Below, in pieces: positions 54,716 through 62,457 of a stretch of 64,000 bases of DNA. Below the pieces are notes generated by a model. That model was not told where the DNA came from, did not search any database, and worked only from the letters and a program-made list of their open reading frames with translations. Source of the DNA: Pseudomonas sp. MYb118 (GTDB lineage Bacteria > Pseudomonadota > Gammaproteobacteria > Pseudomonadales > Pseudomonadaceae); assembly GCF_040947875.1 (NCBI RefSeq), contig NZ_JBFRXN010000003.1, positions 868,001 to 932,000 on the forward strand, read 5' to 3'. Each line of letters begins with the position of its first letter. Position 1 is the stretch's first letter. Made by a program: the position numbers and the translations under genes.

Positions 54716-54835
54716 GCGGTAACTCCTGTAAGGCAGACGCGACAGTTTGGAAATACTGGTTACAGGTATAGCCAATGCGCTGCGCCGCGTCGGGGAGAAT
54801 TTCGTTGCATGGAGCAAAGTTGTATCGACTGGTGC

Positions 54836-54933
54836 CCCCTTGTGGGAGCGAGCCTGCTCGCGATGAGGGAGTGTCAGACAACAGTGTTTTGGCTGACAGA
54901 CCGCCATCGCGAGCAGGCTCGCTCCCACAGGGG
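54836..54933. repeat. REP pair
   Basis: Two inverted REP cores (GTGGGAGCGAGCCTGCTCGC and its complement) lie between the DUF3313 and DUF934 genes. Confidence 0.88.
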
Positions 54934-54952
54934 GGGGAATCGGGGGGCAAGG

Positions 54953-55432
54953 CTAACGCCGGCGGAACAACGGCCGCGGCTCGATCACCGAGCGGCCATA
55001 CAACACGCTCATCCCCGCCAAGCCCTTGAGTGCATCTTCGGCGCTCTTGTCCTCGCGTACGGCAAAACTGTCGAAGCCGCATTGGCGCATGTGGCTGAGT
55101 TGATCGCGCAGCACATCGCCGACCGCACGCAACTCGCCGCTCCAGCCCATGCGGGTGCGCAGCAGGTAGGCCTGGCTGTAGGCGCGGCCGTCGCGGAAGC
55201 TCGGAAAGTCCAGGGCGATCAGGCGCAATTGACCAAGCCACGGCCGCAGGCTTTCCACCTCGTCATCCGGCCCGAGCCACACACCGTAAAGACCGGGCGC
55301 TTGCAACCAGTTGGCCAGCGGCAGGATCAACGGGCCGGCCAGTCTCACCTGTTCAGGATTGCGCAGCAGCGTCCACGGATCATCAGTGACAATGCGCGCT
55401 TGACCCGCTTCCAGTCGCAGCACGTTCCTCAT
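54953..55432 (-). CDS. DUF934 protein of sulfite reduction
   Basis: A 159-residue DUF934 protein (FPSFRDGRAYSQAYLLRTRM, GELRAVGDVLRDQLSHMRQCGFDSF). The family almost always follows a hemoprotein sulfite/nitrite reductase gene, as here, and is thought to assist it, perhaps as an electron-transfer or assembly partner. The start overlaps the reductase stop by 4 nt. It corresponds in position to PA4129 of P. aeruginosa (from memory). Confidence 0.8.
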   Translation of the reverse strand: MRNVLRLEAGQARIVTDDPWTLLRNPEQVRLAGPLILPLANWLQAPGLYGVWLGPDDEVESLRPWLGQLRLIALDFPSFRDGRAYSQAYLLRTRMGWSGELRAVGDVLRDQLSHMRQCGFDSFAVREDKSAEDALKGLAGMSVLYGRSVIEPRPLFRRR

Positions 55433-57102
55433 ACCGGCACCTCCTGCAGCTTGGGATACACCACTTCCTTGAACGGCTCCAGGCCGATACGTTGCAAGGT
55501 GTCGACGAACAGCTCTTCGCTTTCGCGGTAAAGCACGAAGGTGTCGATGATGCGTTCGATCACACCGGGTATTTCATCGGCACTGAACGACGGGCCGATG
55601 ACCTTGCCCAGCGCACTGTCCTTGCCCTGTGCGCCGCCGAGTGTGACCTGGTACCACTCGCTGCCGCTTTTATCGACGCCGAGGATGCCGATGTTGCCAA
55701 TGTGGTGGTGCCCGCAGGCGTTCATGCAGCCGGAGATGTTCAGGCTGATGTCGCCCAGGTCGTGCAGGTAGTCGAGGTCTTCGAAACGCGCCTGGATGCC
55801 TTGGGCAATCGGGATCGACTTGGCATTGGCCAGGGCGCAGAAGTCACCGCCGGGGCAGGCGATGATGTCGGTGAGCAAGCCGACGTTGGCGCTGCCCAGC
55901 CCCTGCTCGCACGCCCGTTGCCACAGATTGAACAGCCCGGCCTTGGGCACATCCGGCAGGACGATGTTCTGTTCATGGGCGATGCGGATTTCACCGAAGC
56001 CGAACTGCTCGGACCACGCCGCCACGGCATTCATCTGCTCGGTGGTGACATCGCCAGGTGGTGCCGCCGCACCCGGCTTGGTCGACAGGACCACGCTGGC
56101 GTAACCCGGCACCTTGTGCGGCTGTACGTTACGGGTGACCCAGCGGGCGAAGCCTGCGCTTTCGGCCATGCGGCTGCCGAATTCCAGGTCGGTGCTCGAC
56201 AGGTCACGGTAATCCGGCGGTAGGAAGGCGCTGGCGACCCGTTCGTATTCTTCGTCGGTCAGTTGTGCCGGGCCGTCCTTGAGGTGTTGCCACTCTTCCT
56301 CGACTTCTTTGGCAAAAGCCTCGATGCCCAGGGCCTTGACCAGGATCTTGATCCGCGCCTTGTATTTGTTGTCCCGCCGGCCATGGCGGTTGTACACCCG
56401 CAGCACCGCCTCGACGTAGGACAGCAGGTGATGCCACGGCAGGCCTTCGCGAATCTGCAAGCCGAGGATCGGGGTACGGCCCAGGCCGCCGCCGACGATG
56501 ACCCGCAGCAGCATCTGCCCGTAGGCGCCGCGGTAAAGGTACAGACCGATGTCGTGCATCATGATGGCCGCGCGGTCCTGCTCGGCCGAGCAGATGGCGA
56601 TCTTGAACTTGCGCGGCAGGAACAGGAATTCCGGGTTGATGGTCGACCATTGCCGCAGGATTTCCGCCAGCGGCCGCGGGTCGATCAGCTCATCGGCGGC
56701 CACCCCGGCGAAGGCTTCGGTGGTGATGTTGCGTACGCAGTTGCCGGATGTCTGGATCGCATGCATGTTCACCTCGGCCAGGCGTTCGAGGATTTCCGGC
56801 ACCTGGTCCAATTCGATCCAGTTGAACTGCATGTTCTGGCGGGTGGTGAAATGGCCGTAGCCGCGGTCGTAGTCCCGGGCGATGCTTGCCAGCGTGCGCA
56901 TCTGCTGTGCGCTCAGGGTGCCGTAGGGAATGGCCACACGCAGCATGTAGGCGTGCTTTTGCAGGTACAGGCCGTTTTGCAGGCGCAGCGGCAGAAACTC
57001 TTCTTCGCTCAACTCGCCCGCCCTGAAGCGCTCGACCTGGTCGCGAAACTGCGCCACCCGCTCGAACACCAGCGCGCGGTCATAGTCGTCGTATTGATAC
57101 AT
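55429..57102 (-). CDS. siroheme sulfite/nitrite reductase
   Basis: A 557-residue siroheme [4Fe-4S] reductase. The N-terminal ferredoxin-like half has RDYDRGYGHFTTRQNMQFNW. The cofactor cysteines lie in CPGGDFCALAN (near 415) and ISGCMNACGHHHIGN (near 460). It catalyses a six-electron reduction of sulfite or nitrite; the family cannot be told apart by sequence alone. In P. aeruginosa the equivalent (PA4130) belongs to a cyanide-induced cluster. Divergent from ccoN across a 389-nt gap that contains a REP pair and two TCTG-repeat promoters. Confidence 0.85.
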   Translation of the reverse strand: MYQYDDYDRALVFERVAQFRDQVERFRAGELSEEEFLPLRLQNGLYLQKHAYMLRVAIPYGTLSAQQMRTLASIARDYDRGYGHFTTRQNMQFNWIELDQVPEILERLAEVNMHAIQTSGNCVRNITTEAFAGVAADELIDPRPLAEILRQWSTINPEFLFLPRKFKIAICSAEQDRAAIMMHDIGLYLYRGAYGQMLLRVIVGGGLGRTPILGLQIREGLPWHHLLSYVEAVLRVYNRHGRRDNKYKARIKILVKALGIEAFAKEVEEEWQHLKDGPAQLTDEEYERVASAFLPPDYRDLSSTDLEFGSRMAESAGFARWVTRNVQPHKVPGYASVVLSTKPGAAAPPGDVTTEQMNAVAAWSEQFGFGEIRIAHEQNIVLPDVPKAGLFNLWQRACEQGLGSANVGLLTDIIACPGGDFCALANAKSIPIAQGIQARFEDLDYLHDLGDISLNISGCMNACGHHHIGNIGILGVDKSGSEWYQVTLGGAQGKDSALGKVIGPSFSADEIPGVIERIIDTFVLYRESEELFVDTLQRIGLEPFKEVVYPKLQEVPV

Positions 57103-57145
57103 GTGGCTACCTCATCAGGGCATTCGGACACCTGCGCCTACCTCC

Positions 57146-57246
57146 TGTGGGAGCGAGCCTGCTCGCGATGGATTTGAAAACGCCGCGGGGTATCAGGGCC
57201 CCTGCGTCATCGTTGGCGACCATCGCGAGCAGGCTCGCTCCCACAA
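57146..57246. repeat. REP pair inside the presumed reductase leader
   Basis: Two inverted REP cores lie between the reductase start (57102) and its presumed -10 (57279-57284), so they would be part of its mRNA leader. Confidence 0.85.
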
Positions 57247-57278
57247 AGATCGATACGCGGCTCGTTTTCTGTAGATCG

Positions 57279-57339
57279 ACTATGCATCCAGCGCTGACTG
57301 CATTACAGCTTCACCTGAACATTAAAAAACCAGATCAGA
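57279..57339 (-). promoter_or_regulatory. TCTG direct-repeat promoter of the reductase gene
   Basis: On the minus strand, TCTGAT (57339-57334) and GCTGTA (57309-57304) are 30 bp apart, and CATAGT (57284-57279) follows after 19 bp. Spacings are identical to those at ccoG and ccoN. Confidence 0.55.
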
Positions 57340-57370
57340 ACACCCCGGATCGCCGCTGCAATGGCGCATT

Positions 57371-57432
57371 ATCTGATCCGCATAAATGAGGTTTTACTGA
57401 GTCTGTTTTGTTTCCGGCAAGGTTTCTACAGT
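57371..57432 (+). promoter_or_regulatory. TCTG direct-repeat promoter of ccoN
   Basis: ATCTGATCCGC at 57371 and TGAGTCTGTT at 57398 are identical to the ccoG element, with the same 16-bp gap between them. TACAGT follows the second TCTGTT after 19 bp. The ATG is 85 nt beyond the repeats. Confidence 0.6.
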
Positions 57433-57491
57433 GCACCGGCATGCCAGTCCGGGTGGCCTGGCAAGACTTTGCAACCGTGGAAGCATTGACC

Positions 57492-58919
57492 ATGAGCACA
57501 GCAACAATCGGACAGGCCTATAACTACAAGGTCGTCCGCCAATTCGTCGTGGCGACCGTATTCTGGGGCGTCGTGGGGATGGCGATGGGGGTGTGGATCG
57601 CCTCGCAACTGGTATGGCCCGAGATGAACCTCGACCTGCCATGGACCACCTTCGGGCGCCTGCGACCGCTGCACACCAGCCTGGTGATCTTCGGCTTCGC
57701 CGGCAGCGCGCAATTTGCCGCCAGTTACTACGCGGTGCAGCGCACCTGTCAGGTGCGGCTGTATTCCGACACCCTCGCCGCCTTCACCTTCTGGGGCTGG
57801 CAGTCGGTGATCGTGATCATGTTCATTACCCTGCCGCTGGGCTACACCACCACCAAGGAATACGCCGAGATCGAGTTCTCCGGCGCGGTGTGGATGGCGG
57901 TGGTCTGGGTCGCTTATGCCATCGTGTTCTTCACCACCGTGGTACAGCGCAAGACCAAACACATCTACGTCGGCAACTGGTTCTTCGGCGCGTTCATCCT
58001 GGTGATCGCCATGCTGCATGTGGTCAATCACCTGTCGATCCCGGTGGACTGGTTCAAGTCTTATCCGGTGTATTCCGGGGCCACCGACGCCATGGTGCAG
58101 TGGTGGTACGGGCATAACGCCGTGGGCTTTTTCCTCACCACCGGCTTCCTCGGGATGATGTATTACTTCGTACCCAAGCAGGTCGGCCGGCCGGTGTATT
58201 CCTATCGCCTGTCCATCGTGCACTTCTGGGCGCTGATCACCCTGTACATCTGGGCCGGTCCCCACCACCTGCACTACACCGCCCTGCCCGACTGGGCGCA
58301 GTCGCTGGGCATGGCCATGTCGCTGATCCTGCTGGCACCGAGCTGGGGCGGCATGATCAACGGCATGATGACCCTGTCGGGCGCCTGGCATAAGTTGCGC
58401 ACCGACCCGATCCTGCGTTTCCTGGTGCTGTCGCTGGCGTTCTACGGCATGTCGACCTTCGAAGGTCCGATGATGGCGATCAAGACCGTCAACGCCCTGT
58501 CCCATTACACTGACTGGACCATCGGCCACGTCCACGCCGGGGCCCTGGGCTGGGTGGCGATGATTACCTTCGGCGCTACCTACCACATGGTGCCGAAAGT
58601 CTTCGGTCGCGAGCAGATGTACAGCACCCCGCTGATCAACCTGCACTTCTGGCTGGCGACCATCGGCACGGTGTTGTACATCGCCTCGATGTGGGTCAAC
58701 GGCATCACCCAGGGCCTGATGTGGCGTGCGATCAACGACGACGGCACGCTGACCTACTCGTTCGTCGAAGCCTTGCAGGCCAGTCATCCAGGCTTCGTGG
58801 TGCGCTTTGCCGGTGGCGTGTTCTTCCTCACGGGCATGGTGCTGATGGCCTACAACGTCTGGCGCACCGTGCGGGTCGCGGATGTGCGCATGGCCGAGCG
58901 TGAAGCGCAGATTGCCTGA
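57492..58919 (+). CDS. ccoN: orphan cbb3 oxidase catalytic subunit CcoN
   Basis: A 475-residue heme-copper oxidase subunit I of the cbb3 type with about 12 membrane helices. Heme and CuB histidines are visible in [36 protein letters not shown] and [18 protein letters not shown]. No ccoO or ccoP follows, so it is an orphan subunit like CcoN4 of P. aeruginosa, which can replace the standard CcoN and gives tolerance to cyanide. I chose ATG 57492 ([13 protein letters not shown]); the open frame extends upstream through the promoter. A small CcoQ-like gene follows by 16 nt. Confidence 0.9.
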   Translation: MSTATIGQAYNYKVVRQFVVATVFWGVVGMAMGVWIASQLVWPEMNLDLPWTTFGRLRPLHTSLVIFGFAGSAQFAASYYAVQRTCQVRLYSDTLAAFTFWGWQSVIVIMFITLPLGYTTTKEYAEIEFSGAVWMAVVWVAYAIVFFTTVVQRKTKHIYVGNWFFGAFILVIAMLHVVNHLSIPVDWFKSYPVYSGATDAMVQWWYGHNAVGFFLTTGFLGMMYYFVPKQVGRPVYSYRLSIVHFWALITLYIWAGPHHLHYTALPDWAQSLGMAMSLILLAPSWGGMINGMMTLSGAWHKLRTDPILRFLVLSLAFYGMSTFEGPMMAIKTVNALSHYTDWTIGHVHAGALGWVAMITFGATYHMVPKVFGREQMYSTPLINLHFWLATIGTVLYIASMWVNGITQGLMWRAINDDGTLTYSFVEALQASHPGFVVRFAGGVFFLTGMVLMAYNVWRTVRVADVRMAEREAQIA

Positions 58920-58935
58920 GGCAAGGGAGCTTTAT

Positions 58936-59157
58936 ATGTACGAGATACTGCTCAATTTACTGTTCGTGGCGGGTTTGTGGCTGGCGGTCGAGCATTGCCT
59001 GAAGCGCGAGACGACACAGAGCCTGGAGGATGCCAGCCTGATTCCGTTTGCCGATGATCCCGAGGTGGCGCGGCGGGTTGAAGCCGCCACTGGCAAGGTG
59101 GTGAAGGCGGTGGCGCCGGAAGAGGCAAAACCTGGATACATCAATCTAGAGATGTGA
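58936..59157 (+). CDS. small CcoQ-like membrane protein
   Basis: A 73-residue protein with one N-terminal membrane helix (YEILLNLLFVAGLWLAVEHC) and a charged tail (PFADDPEVARRVEAATGK). Size and position directly after ccoN match the small protein PA4134/CcoQ4. It probably stabilises the orphan oxidase. AAGGGAGC lies 6-7 nt before the ATG. Confidence 0.75.
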   Translation: MYEILLNLLFVAGLWLAVEHCLKRETTQSLEDASLIPFADDPEVARRVEAATGKVVKAVAPEEAKPGYINLEM

Positions 59158-59186
59158 AGCCCGCTTTTACATGCCTGCTGGAACCA

Positions 59187-59281
59187 CTGTGGGAGCGAGC
59201 CTGCTCGCGATAGCGCAATAGCAGTCGACATCTACGTTGACTGGTGCACCGCCATCGCGAGCAGGCTCGCTCCCACAGGTA
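59187..59281. repeat. REP pair
   Basis: Two inverted REP cores lie between the convergent ccoQ-like and LysR genes. Confidence 0.88.
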
Positions 59282-59305
59282 TTTCCAACAGAATTCAAAT
59301 GGGTC

Positions 59306-60286
59306 TCAGGTATCAAACCACTCCCGCCGCTCATGGAAGGTGTTGCGGATCAGGTCGACGATCATCCGGGTCTGCTCGCAGCCTGCGGACTCGCGCTTCA
59401 CCGCCATCCACACCTGGCGCTGCATTGATTGGTCGAACAACCCCGGCAAGGCAATCAGGCCGCGGTCGAAGCGCCCCATGTAGCCGGGTAGCAAGCCGAT
59501 GCAGGCGCTGCATCGGATCATTTCCAGCATCAGCTCATAGCTATGCAACTGCACCACGCCGGCCAGGCGCTGATCGACGATGTCGTGCCAGGGCCGGAAG
59601 CTTTCCACCGGACGCTCGTGCTGCCACTGCACCAGCAGGAAATCAGCCAGGTCATCAAGACTGACCGGGCGCGCGGTGACCCGTGAATAGCGTTTGGCAA
59701 TGTGCGGCAGGTATTCGAGCGGCGCCAGGCGTTCGGGTTCGCTGACGGCAAAACTGGGACCCGGCAGCGGCGATTCGGTGCTGGCCAGCCACACCACCAC
59801 GTCCGCGCTCACGGCTTGCAGGGACAGGTCGCTGTCCAGCGAGATGATCTCCAGGCGCACACTGGCATTGCGTCGCAACAACGCCACCAGGTCACGGCCC
59901 AGGATGTCGTGCAGGATGCTTTGCGCCACCGCCAGGCGAATCAGCGGTTGCTCGATCACCGGCAATTTGCGTTCGTGGGCCATGGCGATCAACTGCGCAT
60001 GAAACAGTTGCCCATCGCGACTGAGCGTCAGCGCGCTGCCCTGAAACCGGAACAACGTGCGTTGCAGTTGTTCTTCCAGCAACGCCAGGTGCTTGCGCAG
60101 CTGGGTCGGACGGACATTGAGGCTGCGCGCCGCCTGCATGAAACAGCCACAGCGGGCGCTGACCAGGAAATACTGGGCCACCTCGGCATCCAGCCCGGCG
60201 GCCACGTCCATCAGGGGATCGCTGCTGACCATTGCAGATCGGTAATCGTCAGCCCGCTGACGCCCCATGGGTTCGGTAAAAGACAT
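59306..60286 (-). CDS. LysR-type transcriptional regulator
   Basis: A 326-residue LTTR. An extra 30-residue N-terminal arm precedes the helix-turn-helix (FMQAARSLNVRPTQLRKHLA, near 50-70), followed by a coupling helix and a periplasmic-binding-type effector domain (VRLAVAQ-like start near 120, PLEYLPHIAKRY). The HTH sequence is unusual (VRPTQLRKHLALLE instead of the common SQPALSRQIRRLE). I chose ATG 60286 because AGGGAG lies just upstream. Its target is not evident; ccoN is the nearest candidate unit. Confidence 0.8.
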   Translation of the reverse strand: MSFTEPMGRQRADDYRSAMVSSDPLMDVAAGLDAEVAQYFLVSARCGCFMQAARSLNVRPTQLRKHLALLEEQLQRTLFRFQGSALTLSRDGQLFHAQLIAMAHERKLPVIEQPLIRLAVAQSILHDILGRDLVALLRRNASVRLEIISLDSDLSLQAVSADVVVWLASTESPLPGPSFAVSEPERLAPLEYLPHIAKRYSRVTARPVSLDDLADFLLVQWQHERPVESFRPWHDIVDQRLAGVVQLHSYELMLEMIRCSACIGLLPGYMGRFDRGLIALPGLFDQSMQRQVWMAVKRESAGCEQTRMIVDLIRNTFHERREWFDT

Positions 60287-60352
60287 CGATGACTCCCTGT
60301 CGATCTTATTGTCTGCGCCTGTGCCAGCGAATTTCACTGGCACAGGGCGTGA

Positions 60353-61303
60353 TTAACGCTTGTCCTCGAGGATCTTGTTCAGCTCTGCCCCATCAATGCT
60401 CAGCGTCGCCGTATTAAGCATGCCTTCGAGGTAAGCCTTGGCGATCTGCTCCTGGCGTTGCGCACGCAAGGCCTGGGTCAGACGGTCGCGCAGTTCGTCG
60501 AGCGTGGCCACGCGGCTCGGTTGCAGCTCGGTGAGCTTGATCACATGCAAGCCCGCCTGGCTTTGTACCGGCTCGGAAACCCCACCGACCTTGAGCCGCG
60601 CCACCGCGCTACGCACCTCCGGCACCAGTTGCTGCAACGGTTGCATGCCGGTGTCGCCGCCGCGCTGCGCGCTCTCGCGATCCTGCGAGTACTGGGTGGC
60701 CAGCGCAGCGAACTCGGCCGGTGCCGCCTGGGCCTTGCGGCTCAGTTCCTGGGCCTGCTTGCGCACCGCCTCCAGGCTCTGCGCATCGTTGACCGCGAGG
60801 AAGATCTGGCTGACCCGATACATCGCCGGCGTCACCCACTCCGCCTTGCCCGCGTCATACGCCTGTTGCAGCTCGGCGGCACTCGGGTAATCCGCGGGCA
60901 CCTGGCTGACCGACTGCAAGTAATTGCGAAAGACGATCTGCTCGGTGGCAGCGCGGGTCTGCTGTTCGATCTCCGGGCGCTGGCGCCAGCCCTGGGCGTC
61001 GGCCTGTTCGAGCACGGCTTTCTCGGCCAGGCGCGAACGAATCCAGCTTTCCAGGGTGGCGCGGTTGCCGCGCAGTTGCTCGCGGGACTCGGCCGGCAGG
61101 CTAGCCAGCAACGACTTCAGCTCGGCCGTGGCCACCTGCTGATTACCCAGGCGCGCCACGGCGGGCTCGTTGACTGCCGCGGCAGCGGAAGGCGCCGGCT
61201 GCGTCGCCGCCACCGGGTCGTGGCCCGAGGGCAAGCCCAGGGCCACGGCCACCGCCAGTATTGCCAGCGCGCCTGCGCCGGCCATTACCGTGAGTTTTTT
61301 CAC
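60353..61303 (-). CDS. parvulin-type peptidyl-prolyl isomerase
   Basis: A 316-residue exported PpiC/SurA-like protein. An N-terminal signal or anchor (VMAGAGALAILAVAVALGLP) precedes a SurA-like helical domain (about 45-140) and one rotamase domain (about 155-260: YRVSQIFLAV, FAALATQYSQDRESAQRGGDTGM, LKVGGVSEPVQSQAGLHVIKL). It likely helps fold envelope proteins, plausibly the porin encoded upstream in the same operon. It overlaps the YbjN-like gene by 4 nt. Confidence 0.85.
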   Translation of the reverse strand: MKKLTVMAGAGALAILAVAVALGLPSGHDPVAATQPAPSAAAAVNEPAVARLGNQQVATAELKSLLASLPAESREQLRGNRATLESWIRSRLAEKAVLEQADAQGWRQRPEIEQQTRAATEQIVFRNYLQSVSQVPADYPSAAELQQAYDAGKAEWVTPAMYRVSQIFLAVNDAQSLEAVRKQAQELSRKAQAAPAEFAALATQYSQDRESAQRGGDTGMQPLQQLVPEVRSAVARLKVGGVSEPVQSQAGLHVIKLTELQPSRVATLDELRDRLTQALRAQRQEQIAKAYLEGMLNTATLSIDGAELNKILEDKR

Positions 61304-61779
61304 TGGGCTTCTACCTCTTGCTCCGGCGCCTCAACGTTTTGCGCCTGGGCATTGAGCTGCGCGGCGTTCTGGCTGTAGTCGCGCAGGTAGACGATGAATT
61401 CCTGCAACAGGCGGTCCCACAGTTCCAGGTTGCCGCGCAGGTAATCGGCGCTGACACCGGCCGCCACCACCACGTCCATTTCCATCACCAGGAACTCGCC
61501 CTGCACCGACAGGCGGGCAAAACGGCGCGAGGCGTTCCACAGTTCCGCCAGGCCGGCGGGCAGTTCGCCCTGCACGCGCAAGGCGCAGCTGAAGGTGAAG
61601 TCGACATAGTTGCCCTGCTCCGCCGCCGGGTTGCCGAAACGCACGGCGTAACCGATGCCCTGGCTGGCGCTGAGCAGTTGCACGATGCCGTTCTGGTCAG
61701 TCTGGTTAACCCGGTAGCCGGCGTTTTGCAGCACTTCGGTCAGCGATTGTGGCGATACGTGGGCGATCAATTGAGTCAT
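61300..61779 (-). CDS. YbjN-domain protein
   Basis: A 159-residue YbjN-like protein (LTEVLQNAGYRVNQTDQNGI, YVDFTFSCALRVQGELPAGL, WNASRRFARLSVQGEFLVME). The fold resembles secretion-chaperone-like domains; its role is unknown. The C-terminal 20 residues are Gln/Glu-rich. I chose ATG 61779 (MTQLIAHVS), with GGGAAG in the preceding bases. It sits within the porin-to-PPIase operon. Confidence 0.75.
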   Translation of the reverse strand: MTQLIAHVSPQSLTEVLQNAGYRVNQTDQNGIVQLLSASQGIGYAVRFGNPAAEQGNYVDFTFSCALRVQGELPAGLAELWNASRRFARLSVQGEFLVMEMDVVVAAGVSADYLRGNLELWDRLLQEFIVYLRDYSQNAAQLNAQAQNVEAPEQEVEAQ

Positions 61780-61798
61780 GAATGTTCTTCCCTGTTGT

Positions 61799-62440
61799 TC
61801 AGTGAGCGACCGCGGCTTGCGGCGCGTCGAATTGGTTTTTGTACAGTGCATCGCCAAAGTCCTGGGTCAGTTCTTCGAACTTGACCCGGGCACTGCCGGC
61901 GAACGGCTGGCGGATTTTCATCACTTCGGCTACGTCGATCTTTTCGTAGGAAGCGAGAATCTCCTTGGCCACGCCGTACAACTGTAGATTCTTGTATGCA
62001 CATTGCTGCATTTGTGTGTCACGTTCAGTCAGTTGCTGTTCCAGCCTGGAACGCTCGGTTTCCTTGCCCCGGGCCATGACCAGCAATTCATCGTAGGCCT
62101 TCTTGAACTTGCCAATCTGTTCGTTACTGGCGGCGACCTGCGCCTGGGCCTGACTGTGCAGACTGTCCTGCTGGGCCGCCAGTTGCTCGGCGACGCCCTT
62201 GTACTTGGCAAGCTCGGCGCTCAATTGTTTGACCTGCGCCTGCGCTGCCTTGGTCTCGGCCTGGGCCGCCACCTGTGCGGCGCTGGCCTGGGCCTGCTGG
62301 CTTTGCAGGGCCTGCAATTGCTGGGTGGTGCTGCGCAGTTGCGTGCGCAAGCGTTCCTCCATGCCCTCGGCGCTCGCGCCCTGGGCCAGCGCCAACCCGC
62401 TGACCAGCAGGCAGACCGTGGCCGCTATGCGTGTGCTCAT
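61799..62440 (-). CDS. exported coiled-coil protein
   Basis: A 213-residue periplasmic protein. A signal peptide ends at ASA before EGMEERL (about residue 24). Residues 30-145 form a long coiled coil rich in Gln and Ala (QLQALQSQQAQASAAQVAAQ), and the last 70 residues are a small folded region (CAYKNLQLYGVAKEILASYE). No known family is obvious. It lies between the porin and YbjN-like genes with gaps of under 20 nt. Confidence 0.7.
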   Translation of the reverse strand: MSTRIAATVCLLVSGLALAQGASAEGMEERLRTQLRSTTQQLQALQSQQAQASAAQVAAQAETKAAQAQVKQLSAELAKYKGVAEQLAAQQDSLHSQAQAQVAASNEQIGKFKKAYDELLVMARGKETERSRLEQQLTERDTQMQQCAYKNLQLYGVAKEILASYEKIDVAEVMKIRQPFAGSARVKFEELTQDFGDALYKNQFDAPQAAVAH

Positions 62441-62457
62441 GTCGCTCTCCCGGCGCC

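Noticed and set aside
57103..57491. Anr/FNR box (TTGAT-N4-ATCAA) expected before a cbb3 oxidase gene
   Set aside because: No such sequence is present in the gap; the only conserved element is the TCTG repeat pair.
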